Source of the DNA: Geosporobacter ferrireducens
Lineage (GTDB): Bacteria > Bacillota > Clostridia > Peptostreptococcales > Thermotaleaceae
Assembly (NCBI RefSeq): GCF_001750685.1
Contig: NZ_CP017269.1
Location: forward strand, 4,319,416-4,383,415
Length of the DNA stretch: 64,000 nt
Reading direction: 5' to 3'
Position numbers and translations under genes: made by a program. Positions 27,067 to 36,122 of this stretch are shown in pieces (position 1 is the stretch's first letter; each line of letters begins with the position of its first letter). The notes beneath the pieces are model-generated. The model searched no databases. It was not told where the DNA came from and saw nothing but the letters and a program-made list of their open reading frames with translations.

Positions 27067-27768
27067 ATGGAACAGAAGATAAGAATATTGATTGTGGAAG
27101 ATGAAGAAAAGATCCTGCAAGTTTTGGAAGCCTATCTTAAAAAAGAAGGATATGAAGTACGAACAGCAACAGATGGTACAAAGGCTTTGGCAATCTTTAA
27201 AACAGAAGAAATTCATCTTTTAATATTGGATCTAATGCTGCCGGAAATGTCAGGAGAAGAGGTTTGCAAGCAAATACGGGGATTTTCTACGATACCGATT
27301 CTTATGCTGACCGCCAGGACGGAAGAAGACGATAAATTGACAGGCTTGGCTATAGGTGCTGATGATTATGTAACAAAGCCTTTTAGCCCAAGAGAAATCG
27401 TTGGGCGAGTAAAGGCGCTATTGAGAAGAAGTTATCGGGAGTATAAACCTTTGGCAGAACAGCTGCAGTATAATGACAGAGAATTAGAGGTAGATATAAA
27501 CCGGGTAGAGGTCAGGGTTAAAGGAAAATTGGTGAATTTTACGCCAAATGAATTTAGACTTCTTACAGTATTTTTATCTCATCCAGGGCAGGTTTTTACG
27601 AGGGAGCAGCTGGTACAAAAAGTTTTTGGGTTTGATTATGATGGTTTTGACAGAACGATTGATACCCATATTAAAAATATCCGCCAGAAAATTGAAAGAG
27701 ATCCCAAAAATCCTATCTATATACAAACGATCTATGGTATGGGTTATAAATTTGGAGGAGCCAAATGA
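27067..27768 (+). CDS. OmpR/PhoB-family response regulator
   Basis: 233 residues. Receiver domain with acidic pair VEDEE, phosphoacceptor in LLILDLMLPEMSG, Thr in LTART and Lys in VTKPFSP; C-terminal winged helix with NFTPNEFRLLTVFLSHPGQVFTREQLV and DRTIDTHIKNIRQKI. Start after GAAGGAGG. It overlaps the kinase gene by four bases. PhoP of the Pho system is not excluded, but the sensor is unlike PhoR. Confidence 0.94.
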   Translation: MEQKIRILIVEDEEKILQVLEAYLKKEGYEVRTATDGTKALAIFKTEEIHLLILDLMLPEMSGEEVCKQIRGFSTIPILMLTARTEEDDKLTGLAIGADDYVTKPFSPREIVGRVKALLRRSYREYKPLAEQLQYNDRELEVDINRVEVRVKGKLVNFTPNEFRLLTVFLSHPGQVFTREQLVQKVFGFDYDGFDRTIDTHIKNIRQKIERDPKNPIYIQTIYGMGYKFGGAK

Positions 27769-29180
27769 AAATTTCTATAAGAAGAAGACTGACATTTAGC
27801 TTTTTACTGACAGTTATACTATCCATTGTGACAGCGGGACTCATTTCCAACTATATGATAGATGGGCGGTTTAACCAATATTTAAAGCAAACCCACGAAA
27901 ATAAAATACAGAAGGTAGTAAAAATTGCAGAGGAACTGTATGACAGCAGTGAAGGGTTTGAAGGTATTGATCCTTTTGAGATGAAGCGATATGCGGTGTT
28001 AGAGGATATATATATCGAAATTCAGGACGCGGATGGAAGCATTGCTTTTTCATCAGGACAAGGTCATCTTGTCCATAAGAAGAGAATGGGAAATATGATG
28101 GGTCACATGATGGGACGAAGAATGATGGAACGAATAGGAGAGTATATTGAGGAAAAGCATCCATTGTATCATAATAACAGCAAGATTGGAACAATTCACA
28201 TTGGCTACTATGGAGACTGGAATCTGTCTGAGGGAGATGTAGGATTTAAAAATACGCTAAATAGAGCTTTCGGATTATCTGTTGGCATCGCTCTATTATT
28301 TGGATTCATTATCAGTATCATTCTTTCCAGACAAATGACAACACCGCTGGTGAAGATTATAAAGGCAGCCAATGAAATGAAAAATGGCAATTTAGGTATT
28401 CGGGCAGAGGTACCTACCAGTACTTTAGAGATTGAACAGTTGGCGAATTCGATTGATTATCTGGCAGAAACCCTTCAGCAGCAGGAGATGATACGAAAGC
28501 GTTTGACTTCTGACATGGCGCACGAAATCAGAACACCCTTAACGACCCTTCAGAGCCATATTGAAGCAATGATGGATGGGATATGGGATCCGACAACGGA
28601 AAGATTTAAAAGCTGCCATGAAGAAGTACTTCGACTGAAAAAAATGGTGGATAGCCTGCAGGATCTGGCTAAGCTGGAACAATCCGGACAGCAGGTGAAT
28701 AAAAGTACTTTTGATCTGTCCTTATTATTAGATAGAATTGTTGAATCTTTCCAAGTCCAGGCCCAGAAAAAAAACATCCGGATGCTTTCGCATATCGCGC
28801 CAAACTTTACTGTGCATATGGACCCAGATAAGCTTAAACAAATTATGTACAACTTACTATCGAATGCCTATAAATATTCAGATGAAAATTCCAGCATTGA
28901 GGTAGCGCTGACCCATGATAAAAATAACATTATTTTGACGGTAAGAGATGAGGGGGCAGGGATTGAAGTGAAGGACTTGCCTTATATATTTGAACGTTTT
29001 TACCGCGGAGATATTTCCAGAAGCAGGGAAACTGGCGGTGCGGGTATAGGTTTAGCCATTGTAAGGGGATTGGTGGAAGCCCATAACGGAAAAATTACTG
29101 TGGAGAGTGTGAAAGGAAAAGGAAGCTGCTTTAGAATTTATTTTCCGATAGAAATGCTGGTTTCAAAAAAGGAATCGTAA
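27765..29180 (+). CDS. Sensor histidine kinase with Met-rich sensor loop
   Basis: 471 residues: membrane helix 1 (about residues 10-28), an extracellular domain of about 130 residues, helix 2 (FGLSVGIALLFGFIISIIL), HAMP, H-box SDMAHEIRTPLTTLQ, N-box NLLSNAYKYS, G boxes DEGAGI and GGAGIGLAI. The extracellular loop has a Met/His cluster, KKRMGNMMGHMMGRRMMER near residues 105-123, which suggests soft-metal binding or oxidant sensing. It overlaps the response regulator. The signal is unknown. Confidence 0.94.
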   Translation: MKISIRRRLTFSFLLTVILSIVTAGLISNYMIDGRFNQYLKQTHENKIQKVVKIAEELYDSSEGFEGIDPFEMKRYAVLEDIYIEIQDADGSIAFSSGQGHLVHKKRMGNMMGHMMGRRMMERIGEYIEEKHPLYHNNSKIGTIHIGYYGDWNLSEGDVGFKNTLNRAFGLSVGIALLFGFIISIILSRQMTTPLVKIIKAANEMKNGNLGIRAEVPTSTLEIEQLANSIDYLAETLQQQEMIRKRLTSDMAHEIRTPLTTLQSHIEAMMDGIWDPTTERFKSCHEEVLRLKKMVDSLQDLAKLEQSGQQVNKSTFDLSLLLDRIVESFQVQAQKKNIRMLSHIAPNFTVHMDPDKLKQIMYNLLSNAYKYSDENSSIEVALTHDKNNIILTVRDEGAGIEVKDLPYIFERFYRGDISRSRETGGAGIGLAIVRGLVEAHNGKITVESVKGKGSCFRIYFPIEMLVSKKES

Positions 29181-29182
29181 TA

Positions 29183-29221
29183 AACAGCCTGCAGTCCATA
29201 TTAGATGAGGATGCAGGCTGT
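29183..29221 (+). terminator. Hairpin after the kinase gene, possible terminator
   Basis: ACAGCCTGCA (29183-29192) with TGCAGGCTGT (29212-29221), 10 perfect pairs, but no clear T run on either strand. It overlaps the end of the opposite-strand small membrane protein gene. Confidence 0.45.
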
Positions 29222-29449
29222 ATTCCAAAGCTTTCTAATCCAAGCTACATCCGTGGCAACCACAGCAAGGAGCGCATAGAGAAAAATTGACATCACCATA
29301 TCTCCAAAGGTGGCACTGGCCATAAGCAATGCATGGGCTGGTGAATCATCAGTCGCATAAAAGATACCGCACTGCCAATATTCCCATGCATAATGCAGCA
29401 GATAGGAAACGATCGCAACAATGAAAAGATTACGAAAAAAAGCTTTCAT
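29201..29449 (-). CDS. Small membrane protein, 82 residues
   Basis: Two to three hydrophobic segments (NLFIVAIVSYLLHYAWEYW, FGDMVMSIFLYALLAVVATDVAW). No family recognised with certainty. It sits 50 bases downstream of the HD-GYP gene on the same strand and may be cotranscribed with it. AAAGGAAG precedes ATG with slightly long spacing. Its end overlaps the hairpin behind the kinase gene. Confidence 0.6.
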   Translation of the reverse strand: MKAFFRNLFIVAIVSYLLHYAWEYWQCGIFYATDDSPAHALLMASATFGDMVMSIFLYALLAVVATDVAWIRKLWNTACILI

Positions 29450-29499
29450 TAATGCATCTTCCTTTCAGTACCTTAAACATATAATATAAACGATCCAGT

Positions 29500-31062
29500 T
29501 TATTCATTCAGCACCGTTTGACTAACCCCTTGCAAGGAAGGATTCATGACCGCTAAAAATGCATTTACCACTGAAGGATCAAATTGTTTCCCTGACATCC
29601 TACGAATTTCTTCCAGGGCTTCTGAGGCAGAAGAAGGTGGTTTATAGGGCCTGCTGCTGGTCATCGCATCAAAAGCATCGGCTACTGCAATGACACGGGC
29701 GCCCAGCGGGATTGCCTCACCGGATAAGCCTAGAGGATAGCCTTGACCGTTAAACCATTCGTGATGGTGACGAATAATATGTTTAATCTCATGAAATTCC
29801 TCAATCATATCCAAAATTTTATAGCCTATTTCCGGATGCTGTTTGATATAGGAAAATTCATCTTCTGTCAATCTGCCTGGCTTATTCAGAATAGATTCTG
29901 GAATCCCGATTTTTCCGATATCATGAATGAGGGCGGCAGTTTCTATTATACCTGCATTATCTATATGTAAATAATTAGAAATTAAAAGGCTATATTTTGC
30001 AACCCTTTCCGAGTGACCTTTGGTATAGGGATCTTTCACTTCAATGGTCGTCACTAAAGCTTCTATTGTCTGCAGGTAACTTTTTTGAAGTTGAGAAATC
30101 TTGGTCAGAATACTGTCCGACAATTGATTAACGCTGAGGGACAAACTTTGTATCTCGCTTTCCCCTAGAAGCGGCAGCTTTTGGGTATAATTGCCCGCAG
30201 CTATCAATTTTATACCCTCTACTACATTATTAAAACGCTTTGTAAAGTCCCTGGAAAAATAATGGATGCCTGCCGTACATAAAATGACTGAAACAAAGAC
30301 TAAAAAGGAGATATTCAGAAATAATCTGGATTTTAATTGATTCGTTGCGGAAATATCCAGTGTAACCTTATAGGAAGCTAAATATTGTTTCTTTTCATCA
30401 AAAAAATTATGTATGAAAGAAATACTGTCTTCGTTTATAGTGTGATAAGCATTGGAAACCTCAACAAAAGCAAGATTGATCGATGTAGAATCTCCAAGGT
30501 AATCAGCCAGGGGAAGTAAAAAATCCTCATCCATCTTCCTTCCCAATAACAAAGAACCAACAGCAGGATGTGTACCATCATTGTTTGAAATAGGAGCAAC
30601 AGAAAACATATACAATTCATTATTGAGCAGCCGCAGAAAAGTAGCAGCCGGGCTTGCAAGCACAGGAACAGAGGATAAAACCTGATAGATCTGCTGAGTA
30701 GTTAATTCATCGCTGTATATCTGGGATAGAGGATCATCATTTAGTTGTAGATATACAGCATCTATATCAAAAGGAGATTCGAAAAGATACTGGGATATAT
30801 TGGTCATCAGCCAGGCTGTATCCCGCCTGCCAATCGCATCTAAAGTATCATCCCAATAGGCATATTCTATATTTTTTTCTTGCAGGTCGATGAGTTGTTT
30901 TTGAAGGTATACCTCTATGGTTCTGGATTTTTCCTGAAGCAATCTATCTATATTATCATGCTGAAAACGATTAAGTGGAAGCATAATGAGCGTGATACTG
31001 AAAACACCGGCTGCGAAAATACTAAGAATCATTCCAAGAAGATATTTGCTTGTCAGCTTCAT
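29500..31062 (-). CDS. Membrane HD-GYP domain protein, putative c-di-GMP phosphodiesterase
   Basis: About 520 residues: N-terminal membrane helix, an extracellular CHASE4-like sensor (EYAYWDDTLDAI, then the NLAFVEV region), a second membrane helix near residue 260, HAMP, then HD-GYP with ALIHDIGKIGIPESIL, KQHPEIGYKIL, HHHEWFNGQGYP (the GYP motif) and ADAFDAMTSSRPY. Such proteins hydrolyse c-di-GMP, so it probably tunes motility or biofilm in response to an external signal. The second ATG (31062) is preferred because GAGGTG stands before it. Divergent from the CBS-ACT gene. Confidence 0.9.
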   Translation of the reverse strand: MKLTSKYLLGMILSIFAAGVFSITLIMLPLNRFQHDNIDRLLQEKSRTIEVYLQKQLIDLQEKNIEYAYWDDTLDAIGRRDTAWLMTNISQYLFESPFDIDAVYLQLNDDPLSQIYSDELTTQQIYQVLSSVPVLASPAATFLRLLNNELYMFSVAPISNNDGTHPAVGSLLLGRKMDEDFLLPLADYLGDSTSINLAFVEVSNAYHTINEDSISFIHNFFDEKKQYLASYKVTLDISATNQLKSRLFLNISFLVFVSVILCTAGIHYFSRDFTKRFNNVVEGIKLIAAGNYTQKLPLLGESEIQSLSLSVNQLSDSILTKISQLQKSYLQTIEALVTTIEVKDPYTKGHSERVAKYSLLISNYLHIDNAGIIETAALIHDIGKIGIPESILNKPGRLTEDEFSYIKQHPEIGYKILDMIEEFHEIKHIIRHHHEWFNGQGYPLGLSGEAIPLGARVIAVADAFDAMTSSRPYKPPSSASEALEEIRRMSGKQFDPSVVNAFLAVMNPSLQGVSQTVLNE

Positions 31063-31350
31063 AGAACACCTCATAGATTAGAATAATGACACGTAAAGTT
31101 ATTATAACATATATTGGAAGTTATGAATAGAAAATGTAGAAAAAGGTCGAAATATTTATAATTGTTGATAATTTTGATACACTTCGTAATCAAAGGGAAA
31201 AAATTGTAGGAAAATATATGGACTTGTTGTTGAAAAAATAGAAGTTTAGTGAGTTTAAAGAAGGAAAAATGGGTGTATCTATACAGTAGATGAGAGCGCG
31301 GATCGTTTTACTGAGGGAAGGGCTATTGAATAGATTAAGGGGGAGAAAAA

Positions 31351-31980
31351 ATGATCGTCAAGAATTATATGTTGAAAAGAGAAGATCTATTAGTACTGGA
31401 TGTATCTCAACGGATCCAGGATGCATTGAACCTGATTGTTGCCGATGGACATCTATCTCTGCCGGTAGTAGAAGGCGATCTTTTTAAGGGATGCTTATCT
31501 ATCTACTATATTTATAAAAAGTACTATGAAAAAGAAGAAACAGATCGTGCGGCATTTTTAAACAGCTATGTTGGAGACCACTACCGAAAGGACATTCCAA
31601 CTTTAAGTGCAAAGAATGTTGTAGAGGATGCATCTATATTGTTTAGCAGAGAGAATATCCCCTTTGTACCGGTGGTTAATAAAGAAGAGCATTTGCTGGG
31701 CATTGTGACGCAGAAATCGATTTTCCAATCCTTTAACAAGTTAATGGGTTATGGAAGCGGTGTTCGGTTGACCATCTATACCCCGGATGTTAAAGGGAGA
31801 ATTTCTCGGCTGGCCAAGGCTATAAAAAAGGGTGACGGAAATATCATCAGTCTTGCCATTAATGATCCCGAGTCCAAACTAGGTGTCAAAGAAATTATCC
31901 TTCGACTGGATGGAGGAAATATCGATAAGATTAAAGGATATATTGAGAAAGAAGGCTTTAAAATCATTGAGATAGAATAA
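31351..31980 (+). CDS. CBS-pair protein with C-terminal ACT-like domain (AcuB-like)
   Basis: 209 residues: CBS1 (residues 1-60), CBS2 (about 78-130, with IPFVPVVNKEEHLLGIVTQKSIF), then an ACT-like region (VRLTIYTPDVKGRISRLAKAIKKGDGNII). Such proteins bind adenine nucleotides or amino acids and regulate partners; the partner is unknown. GGGGGAG precedes ATG. A single-gene unit with its own terminator. The 288-base gap upstream is AT-rich and holds the divergent promoters; I see nothing else in it. Confidence 0.8.
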   Translation: MIVKNYMLKREDLLVLDVSQRIQDALNLIVADGHLSLPVVEGDLFKGCLSIYYIYKKYYEKEETDRAAFLNSYVGDHYRKDIPTLSAKNVVEDASILFSRENIPFVPVVNKEEHLLGIVTQKSIFQSFNKLMGYGSGVRLTIYTPDVKGRISRLAKAIKKGDGNIISLAINDPESKLGVKEIILRLDGGNIDKIKGYIEKEGFKIIEIE

Positions 31981-31984
31981 TGTG

Positions 31985-32011
31985 GGACCTCGACAAAAGA
32001 GGTCTTTTTTT
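31985..32011 (+). terminator. Terminator after the CBS-ACT gene
   Basis: GACCTC (31986-31991) with GAGGTC (31999-32004) and a T run. Confidence 0.9.
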
Positions 32012-32116
32012 ATGTTACCTGTCTAGGTCACAAGGCTCATAAATTAGAGGGCCATTGAAAATTAGGAAAAGCCGTAATATAATGAATCTATAGTGTATAT
32101 TATGGAGGCATTTTTG

Positions 32117-32713
32117 ATGACAAAGGACATAGATCTGGATGAGCATATTATAAGACGAAAAAAAATACCTATTCTCATAGAGAGCAAAGAGTGGAGAAGT
32201 CTTTTTGAGAAAGCACCTACGAAGCAGATGCTAAAAATCTCTAAAGATTTGGAAGCCATGCTTGTTGAAGAAAAGTCAGGTGCACTGTTGATTCGAAACT
32301 GCAAGAAACAGAAAAAAGCGCTCATGGAGAGAATTTTAAAACTCTCTGATGAAGTAAATTCTGTTGATAATCCGGTGGCATTAGAACAATTGGAAGCTAC
32401 GAAAAAAGCAATTATAGATATGAATCAGCAAATAGAGGAGTTGCAATTTAAGTTGGATACATTGCCTAGAGAAATTGACCGCCTCAATTTGGAGCTGTTA
32501 AAGGAATCTGTCGGTATTGCCTATGAGGATATTCGTAATAATGGGAAGGAAATACCTAAATTAACAGAAGAGATTCTCCAGTTAAGACAAAGTCTAACGG
32601 AAAAATGGGAAGAAAAAATCCAAAAAGAAACCCGCGTTCAAGAACTATACTCCTATCTGCACAATACCCTTGGTCATGAAGAAACCGATAAGCTAGATAA
32701 GAAATTTCTATAA
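32117..32713 (+). CDS. Hypothetical coiled-coil protein
   Basis: 198 residues, no signal peptide or membrane segment. The N-terminus MTKDIDLDEHIIRRKKIPIL is followed by long amphipathic helices (about residues 60-175) rich in Glu/Lys/Leu, a probable coiled coil. I do not recognise the family, though it looks like a conserved clostridial soluble protein. The start at 32117 follows GGAGG with correct spacing; the earlier in-frame GTG has no ribosome site. Monocistronic with its own terminator. Confidence 0.75.
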   Translation: MTKDIDLDEHIIRRKKIPILIESKEWRSLFEKAPTKQMLKISKDLEAMLVEEKSGALLIRNCKKQKKALMERILKLSDEVNSVDNPVALEQLEATKKAIIDMNQQIEELQFKLDTLPREIDRLNLELLKESVGIAYEDIRNNGKEIPKLTEEILQLRQSLTEKWEEKIQKETRVQELYSYLHNTLGHEETDKLDKKFL

Positions 32714-32736
32714 AGTACGCAAAAGCGTACTTTTTT
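32714..32736 (+). terminator. Terminator after the coiled-coil gene
   Basis: AGTACGC (32714-32720), AAAA loop, GCGTACT (32725-32731) and six T. Confidence 0.92.
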
Positions 32737-32876
32737 GCTAGGAAGAAATACAAAATAGTTTTAGATTCTTTCTCGAGTAAAAAGGAATTTATGAGAAAAA
32801 ATAGAATATAGGATGGGGCATAAGGTAATAAAGCTTACCTGCAAATACTTTGTAGCATAAGGGAGTTATATAATGC

Positions 32877-33296
32877 ATGATTAAGGGGATTGGTATTGAT
32901 ATCATTGAAGTAGTGAGAATAAAGAAAGCTGTTGAAAAAAATAGCAGGTTTCTTCAGCGAATCTTTACAGAAAATGAAATAAAATATTTTGAAGAGAATA
33001 GTCTGCAGACGGTTTCTATTGCCGGAAACTTTGCAGCAAAAGAGGCAGTAGTAAAAGCCCTTGGAACGGGATTACGGGCTTTTTCATGGACAGAGATGGA
33101 GATTCAGCGCAATTCCTTGGGAAAGCCTTCTGTAGTACTTTATGGAAGAGCGAAAAGGGTTGCAGAGACACTGGGAGTCCATCAAATGCTGATTACCATT
33201 TCACACAGTAAAGATTATGCAGTAGCACAAGCTATAGCCCTAGAAAATCTACAACCTATAAAGGGGAGCGTTGAAATTTATGAAAATTGTAAATAA
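32877..33296 (+). CDS. acpS: Holo-[acyl-carrier-protein] synthase
   Basis: Transfers 4'-phosphopantetheine from CoA to acyl carrier protein. 139 residues. Motifs: GIGIDIIEVVRI with the Mg-binding Asp, FTENEIKYF, and AGNFAAKEAVVKALGTG; ISHSKDYAVAQAIA at the C-terminus. Slightly longer than usual at the end. It overlaps the next gene by 17 bases. The acpS - NAD(P)HX repair - alr order is common in Bacillota. Confidence 0.95.
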   Translation: MIKGIGIDIIEVVRIKKAVEKNSRFLQRIFTENEIKYFEENSLQTVSIAGNFAAKEAVVKALGTGLRAFSWTEMEIQRNSLGKPSVVLYGRAKRVAETLGVHQMLITISHSKDYAVAQAIALENLQPIKGSVEIYENCK

Positions 33297-34833
33297 CACA
33301 CAAATGAAGCAGCTTGATCGTATGACGATAGAACGATATGGAATTCCTGGTGTTCTTCTTATGGAAAATGCAGGAATTGCTGTTTTTCAAGAAGTAGTAC
33401 GACATCTTCAAAATTTAATTGGCAAGAAGGTAGCCATAGTATGTGGAAGAGGGAACAATGGAGGAGATGGTTTTGTTGTAGCAAGACATTTGTTTCAACA
33501 TAAGGTTGAAGTAAAGGTTTTCATTGCTGGAAATCCTGCTGTAATCGGTGGAGATGCAAAAACTAATTTTGAAATATTAAAACTCTTGGAGGCACCTATT
33601 GAAGTACTGTCTCCAGGAGAGGGCAGAAGTGATTTATCTAATCAATTAAAAGAATATGATTTGATCGTTGATGCTATTTTTGGTATTGGATTGGACCGAA
33701 ATATTGATGCATTTATACAGGATGTAATAGAGACGATTAATGTATCAGAGAAACCTGTGATATCAATAGATATTCCTTCGGGAGTCAGTGCAGCAACCGG
33801 CTGTATCTGCGGCACTGCGGTAAGAGCTGAAAAAACTGTAGTATTTCAACTGCCAAAATTGGGGAATATAAATTATCCAGGTAGTGACTATACTGGAGAA
33901 ATTTTGATTAAGAACATTGGCATTCCGCAAAAAGTAATTGATTCAATAAATTCTGAAATTCAGATGATTACAATGGACTGGGTCAAAAAAATAATACCAA
34001 AGCGAAAGGCAGATACCCATAAGGGAGATTATGGAAGGGTTTATATTGTTGCCGGTTCAACCGGCATGACAGGAGCTGCCATGCTTACTTGTGAAGCTGT
34101 GTTGCGGAGCGGCGCAGGTCTAGTAAAAGTGGCTATACCGCAAAGTCTGAACAACATCATGGAGATTCGACTGACCGAGGCGATTACAGTGCCATTACCG
34201 GAGCTTAAAAAAGGTGTTGTTGGAATTAGTGATATTGAAAAAATTATGAAAACTATGAGTCAAAGTGATGCTGTTGCTGTAGGCCCGGGAAGTGGGCAGA
34301 GTCGCGAACTGGAGGAAGTTTTACGAAATATTTTTGAAAATTCCACCACGCCAATTGTATTAGACGCTGATGCATTAAACTCACTAGCCAACAGAAAAGA
34401 ATTGTTAAAGCTATTGAAGAGCCCTGCGGTGTTGACTCCCCATCCTATGGAAATGTCGAGACTGACTCAGATTGCAGTAGAAGACATACAGAAAAATAGG
34501 GTTGAAGTAGCTAGGGAATTTGCACAAAAATGGAATGTTATTATTGTGCTAAAGGGAGCTAGAACTGTTGTTGCAGCACCATCCGGTGAGACTTTTATTA
34601 ACACCACTGGAAATCCGGGCATGGCAACAGCTGGAAGTGGGGATGTATTAACGGGCATTATTACAGGATTCATTGCACAAGGAATCGAACCGGTACAGGC
34701 TACCGCGGCAGCTGTTTATATACACGGTTTAGCAGGTGATAAGGCCGCTGCAGAGCTTGGAGAGTATGGAATGATGGCTGGGGACATTGTGACCCATCTG
34801 CCCTGTGCATTAAAAGAAATTGTGGGTAAGTAG
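33280..34833 (+). CDS. nnrD: Bifunctional NAD(P)HX epimerase / ADP-dependent dehydratase
   Basis: Repairs hydrated NADH/NADPH. 517 residues: N-terminal YjeF_N epimerase (MENAGIAV, VCGRGNNGGDGFVVARHL, DAIFGIGLDR) and C-terminal ribokinase-like dehydratase from about residue 240 (KGDYGRVYIVAGSTGMTGAA, LTPHPMEMSRL, TAGSGDVLTGIITGF). The ATG at 33280 is preferred; AAGGGGAG stands 11 bases before it, and the in-frame TTG at 33271 is too close to the site. It overlaps acpS. Confidence 0.96.
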   Translation: MKIVNNTQMKQLDRMTIERYGIPGVLLMENAGIAVFQEVVRHLQNLIGKKVAIVCGRGNNGGDGFVVARHLFQHKVEVKVFIAGNPAVIGGDAKTNFEILKLLEAPIEVLSPGEGRSDLSNQLKEYDLIVDAIFGIGLDRNIDAFIQDVIETINVSEKPVISIDIPSGVSAATGCICGTAVRAEKTVVFQLPKLGNINYPGSDYTGEILIKNIGIPQKVIDSINSEIQMITMDWVKKIIPKRKADTHKGDYGRVYIVAGSTGMTGAAMLTCEAVLRSGAGLVKVAIPQSLNNIMEIRLTEAITVPLPELKKGVVGISDIEKIMKTMSQSDAVAVGPGSGQSRELEEVLRNIFENSTTPIVLDADALNSLANRKELLKLLKSPAVLTPHPMEMSRLTQIAVEDIQKNRVEVAREFAQKWNVIIVLKGARTVVAAPSGETFINTTGNPGMATAGSGDVLTGIITGFIAQGIEPVQATAAAVYIHGLAGDKAAAELGEYGMMAGDIVTHLPCALKEIVGK

Positions 34834-34846
34834 AGGAGGTGCTTCC

Positions 34847-35293
34847 ATGAAAGCAAAAGATATAATGAACCGACAGATCATCACAGTGACAGAAGAGATG
34901 ACGGTAGATGAAACAGCAAGGATTTTGTTGGATAATAAGATTAGTGGGGTTCCAGTGGTTGATGAACAAAATAAGGTTATTGGAATCGTTTCAGAGACAG
35001 ATCTTATTTATCGAGAAAAACATCTGCATATTCCTAGTTTTATTTCTATTTTGGATGGAGTAATTTTTTTAGAGAGTACAAAAGAGCTAGAGTATCAAGT
35101 TCGAAAAATGGCAGCCTTTAAAGTAAAGGATGTCATGACAAAAAAGGTGCTGACGATCCATGAGGATACAGAATTAGAGGACATAGTAGATAAGATTGTT
35201 GAGAAGAAGATCAATCGGCTTCCGGTTATCGATAGTGAAGGAAAATTGGTAGGGATCGTTACGCGCTCGGATATTTTGAGACATATAATTTAA
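34847..35293 (+). CDS. CBS-pair protein
   Basis: 148 residues made almost only of two CBS motifs: MKAKDIMNRQIITVTEEMT...GVPVVDEQNKVIGIVSETDLIY and VKDVMTKKVLTIHEDTE...NRLPVIDSEGKLVGIVTRSDIL. Probably an adenosine-ligand sensor; target unknown. The start is fixed by GAGGAGGTGC seven bases upstream. It lies 13 bases after nnrD, in the same operon. Confidence 0.9.
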   Translation: MKAKDIMNRQIITVTEEMTVDETARILLDNKISGVPVVDEQNKVIGIVSETDLIYREKHLHIPSFISILDGVIFLESTKELEYQVRKMAAFKVKDVMTKKVLTIHEDTELEDIVDKIVEKKINRLPVIDSEGKLVGIVTRSDILRHII

Positions 35294-35297
35294 AAAA

Positions 35298-35335
35298 CAA
35301 CGTAAAGATGATATAAGAATCTTTGCGTTGGAGGT
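35298..35335 (+). promoter_or_regulatory. Hairpin abutting the gerS ribosome site
   Basis: CAACGTAAAGAT (35298-35309) with ATCTTTGCGTTG (35319-35330), 12 pairs with one wobble and a nine-base loop. No T run follows; instead GAGG of the gerS ribosome site starts at the next base. It may protect or modulate initiation, or mark an mRNA processing point. Confidence 0.4.
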
Positions 35336-35342
35336 ATTGATC

Positions 35343-35984
35343 ATGAGAAGATATAGAACCATGCTGTTCCTTCTGATCCTGCTGGGATTGATAATATCTG
35401 GCTGTGCGCCGAAAAGTGATGAAGAGGTTTATTATGAATCACAAAAGCTCCTGAATAAAATAGAGAGCTATTGCTGTGAGGCGCAAATAACCGTGACTGG
35501 AAACAAAGACCCCCAGCAATATCGGATGACGCAATGGTTTAGAAAACCTGACCAATATAGACTCGAGATATTAGAACCGGAAGAACTGAAAGGAAATATC
35601 ACGTTATCTGACGGTAAACGGGCATGGATTTATCATCCTGTTATCGAAGAAACTTGGATTATGGAAGATTTTCGGAATTCGGAAAAACAAAATATGTTTT
35701 TGGGCTATTTTATAAAAAACAGCTTAGAGACGGAGCAAGTAACAATAAAGAGAGAAAACATGAACAACGAGGAATATTTAATCATAGAAACGGTCATTCC
35801 AGGCAATCATGTCTATTTTCATAAGGAAAGACTTTGGTTTTGCATTGAGACAATGGAACCCTATAGGTTGCAAGTTTTGGACGCAGAAAATAGAATCCGC
35901 ATTGATGTTCGATATGAAAACTTTCAGTATAATCCAAAGCTGGAGGACAATTTGTTTAGAATTACAGGGGCACCTAATTCTTGA
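35343..35984 (+). CDS. gerS: GerS-like lipoprotein (LolA fold)
   Basis: 213 residues. Lipoprotein signal MRRYRTMLFLLILLGLIISGC with lipobox ISGC, then a LolA/LolB-like beta-rich domain (QYRMTQWFRKPDQYRLEIL, GNITLSDGKRAWIYHP). In Clostridioides difficile GerS is a spore lipoprotein needed for cortex modification with CwlD and lies directly upstream of alr2; the same pair is present here. The start at 35343 follows GGAGG by nine bases. Orthology rests on fold, lipobox and synteny. Confidence 0.78.
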   Translation: MRRYRTMLFLLILLGLIISGCAPKSDEEVYYESQKLLNKIESYCCEAQITVTGNKDPQQYRMTQWFRKPDQYRLEILEPEELKGNITLSDGKRAWIYHPVIEETWIMEDFRNSEKQNMFLGYFIKNSLETEQVTIKRENMNNEEYLIIETVIPGNHVYFHKERLWFCIETMEPYRLQVLDAENRIRIDVRYENFQYNPKLEDNLFRITGAPNS

Positions 35985-36122
35985 AAATTAAAAGACTAAA
36001 GGGGCTTTGCGTATCCTGTAGCGAGAAAAAAGACATATTGTTTTCATAAACCGTTATTGCAAAGGTAATGCATTTAACAGGCAAAGGATGAATTGGGGAA
36101 AGCGAATGAGGAGGACGAAGAA

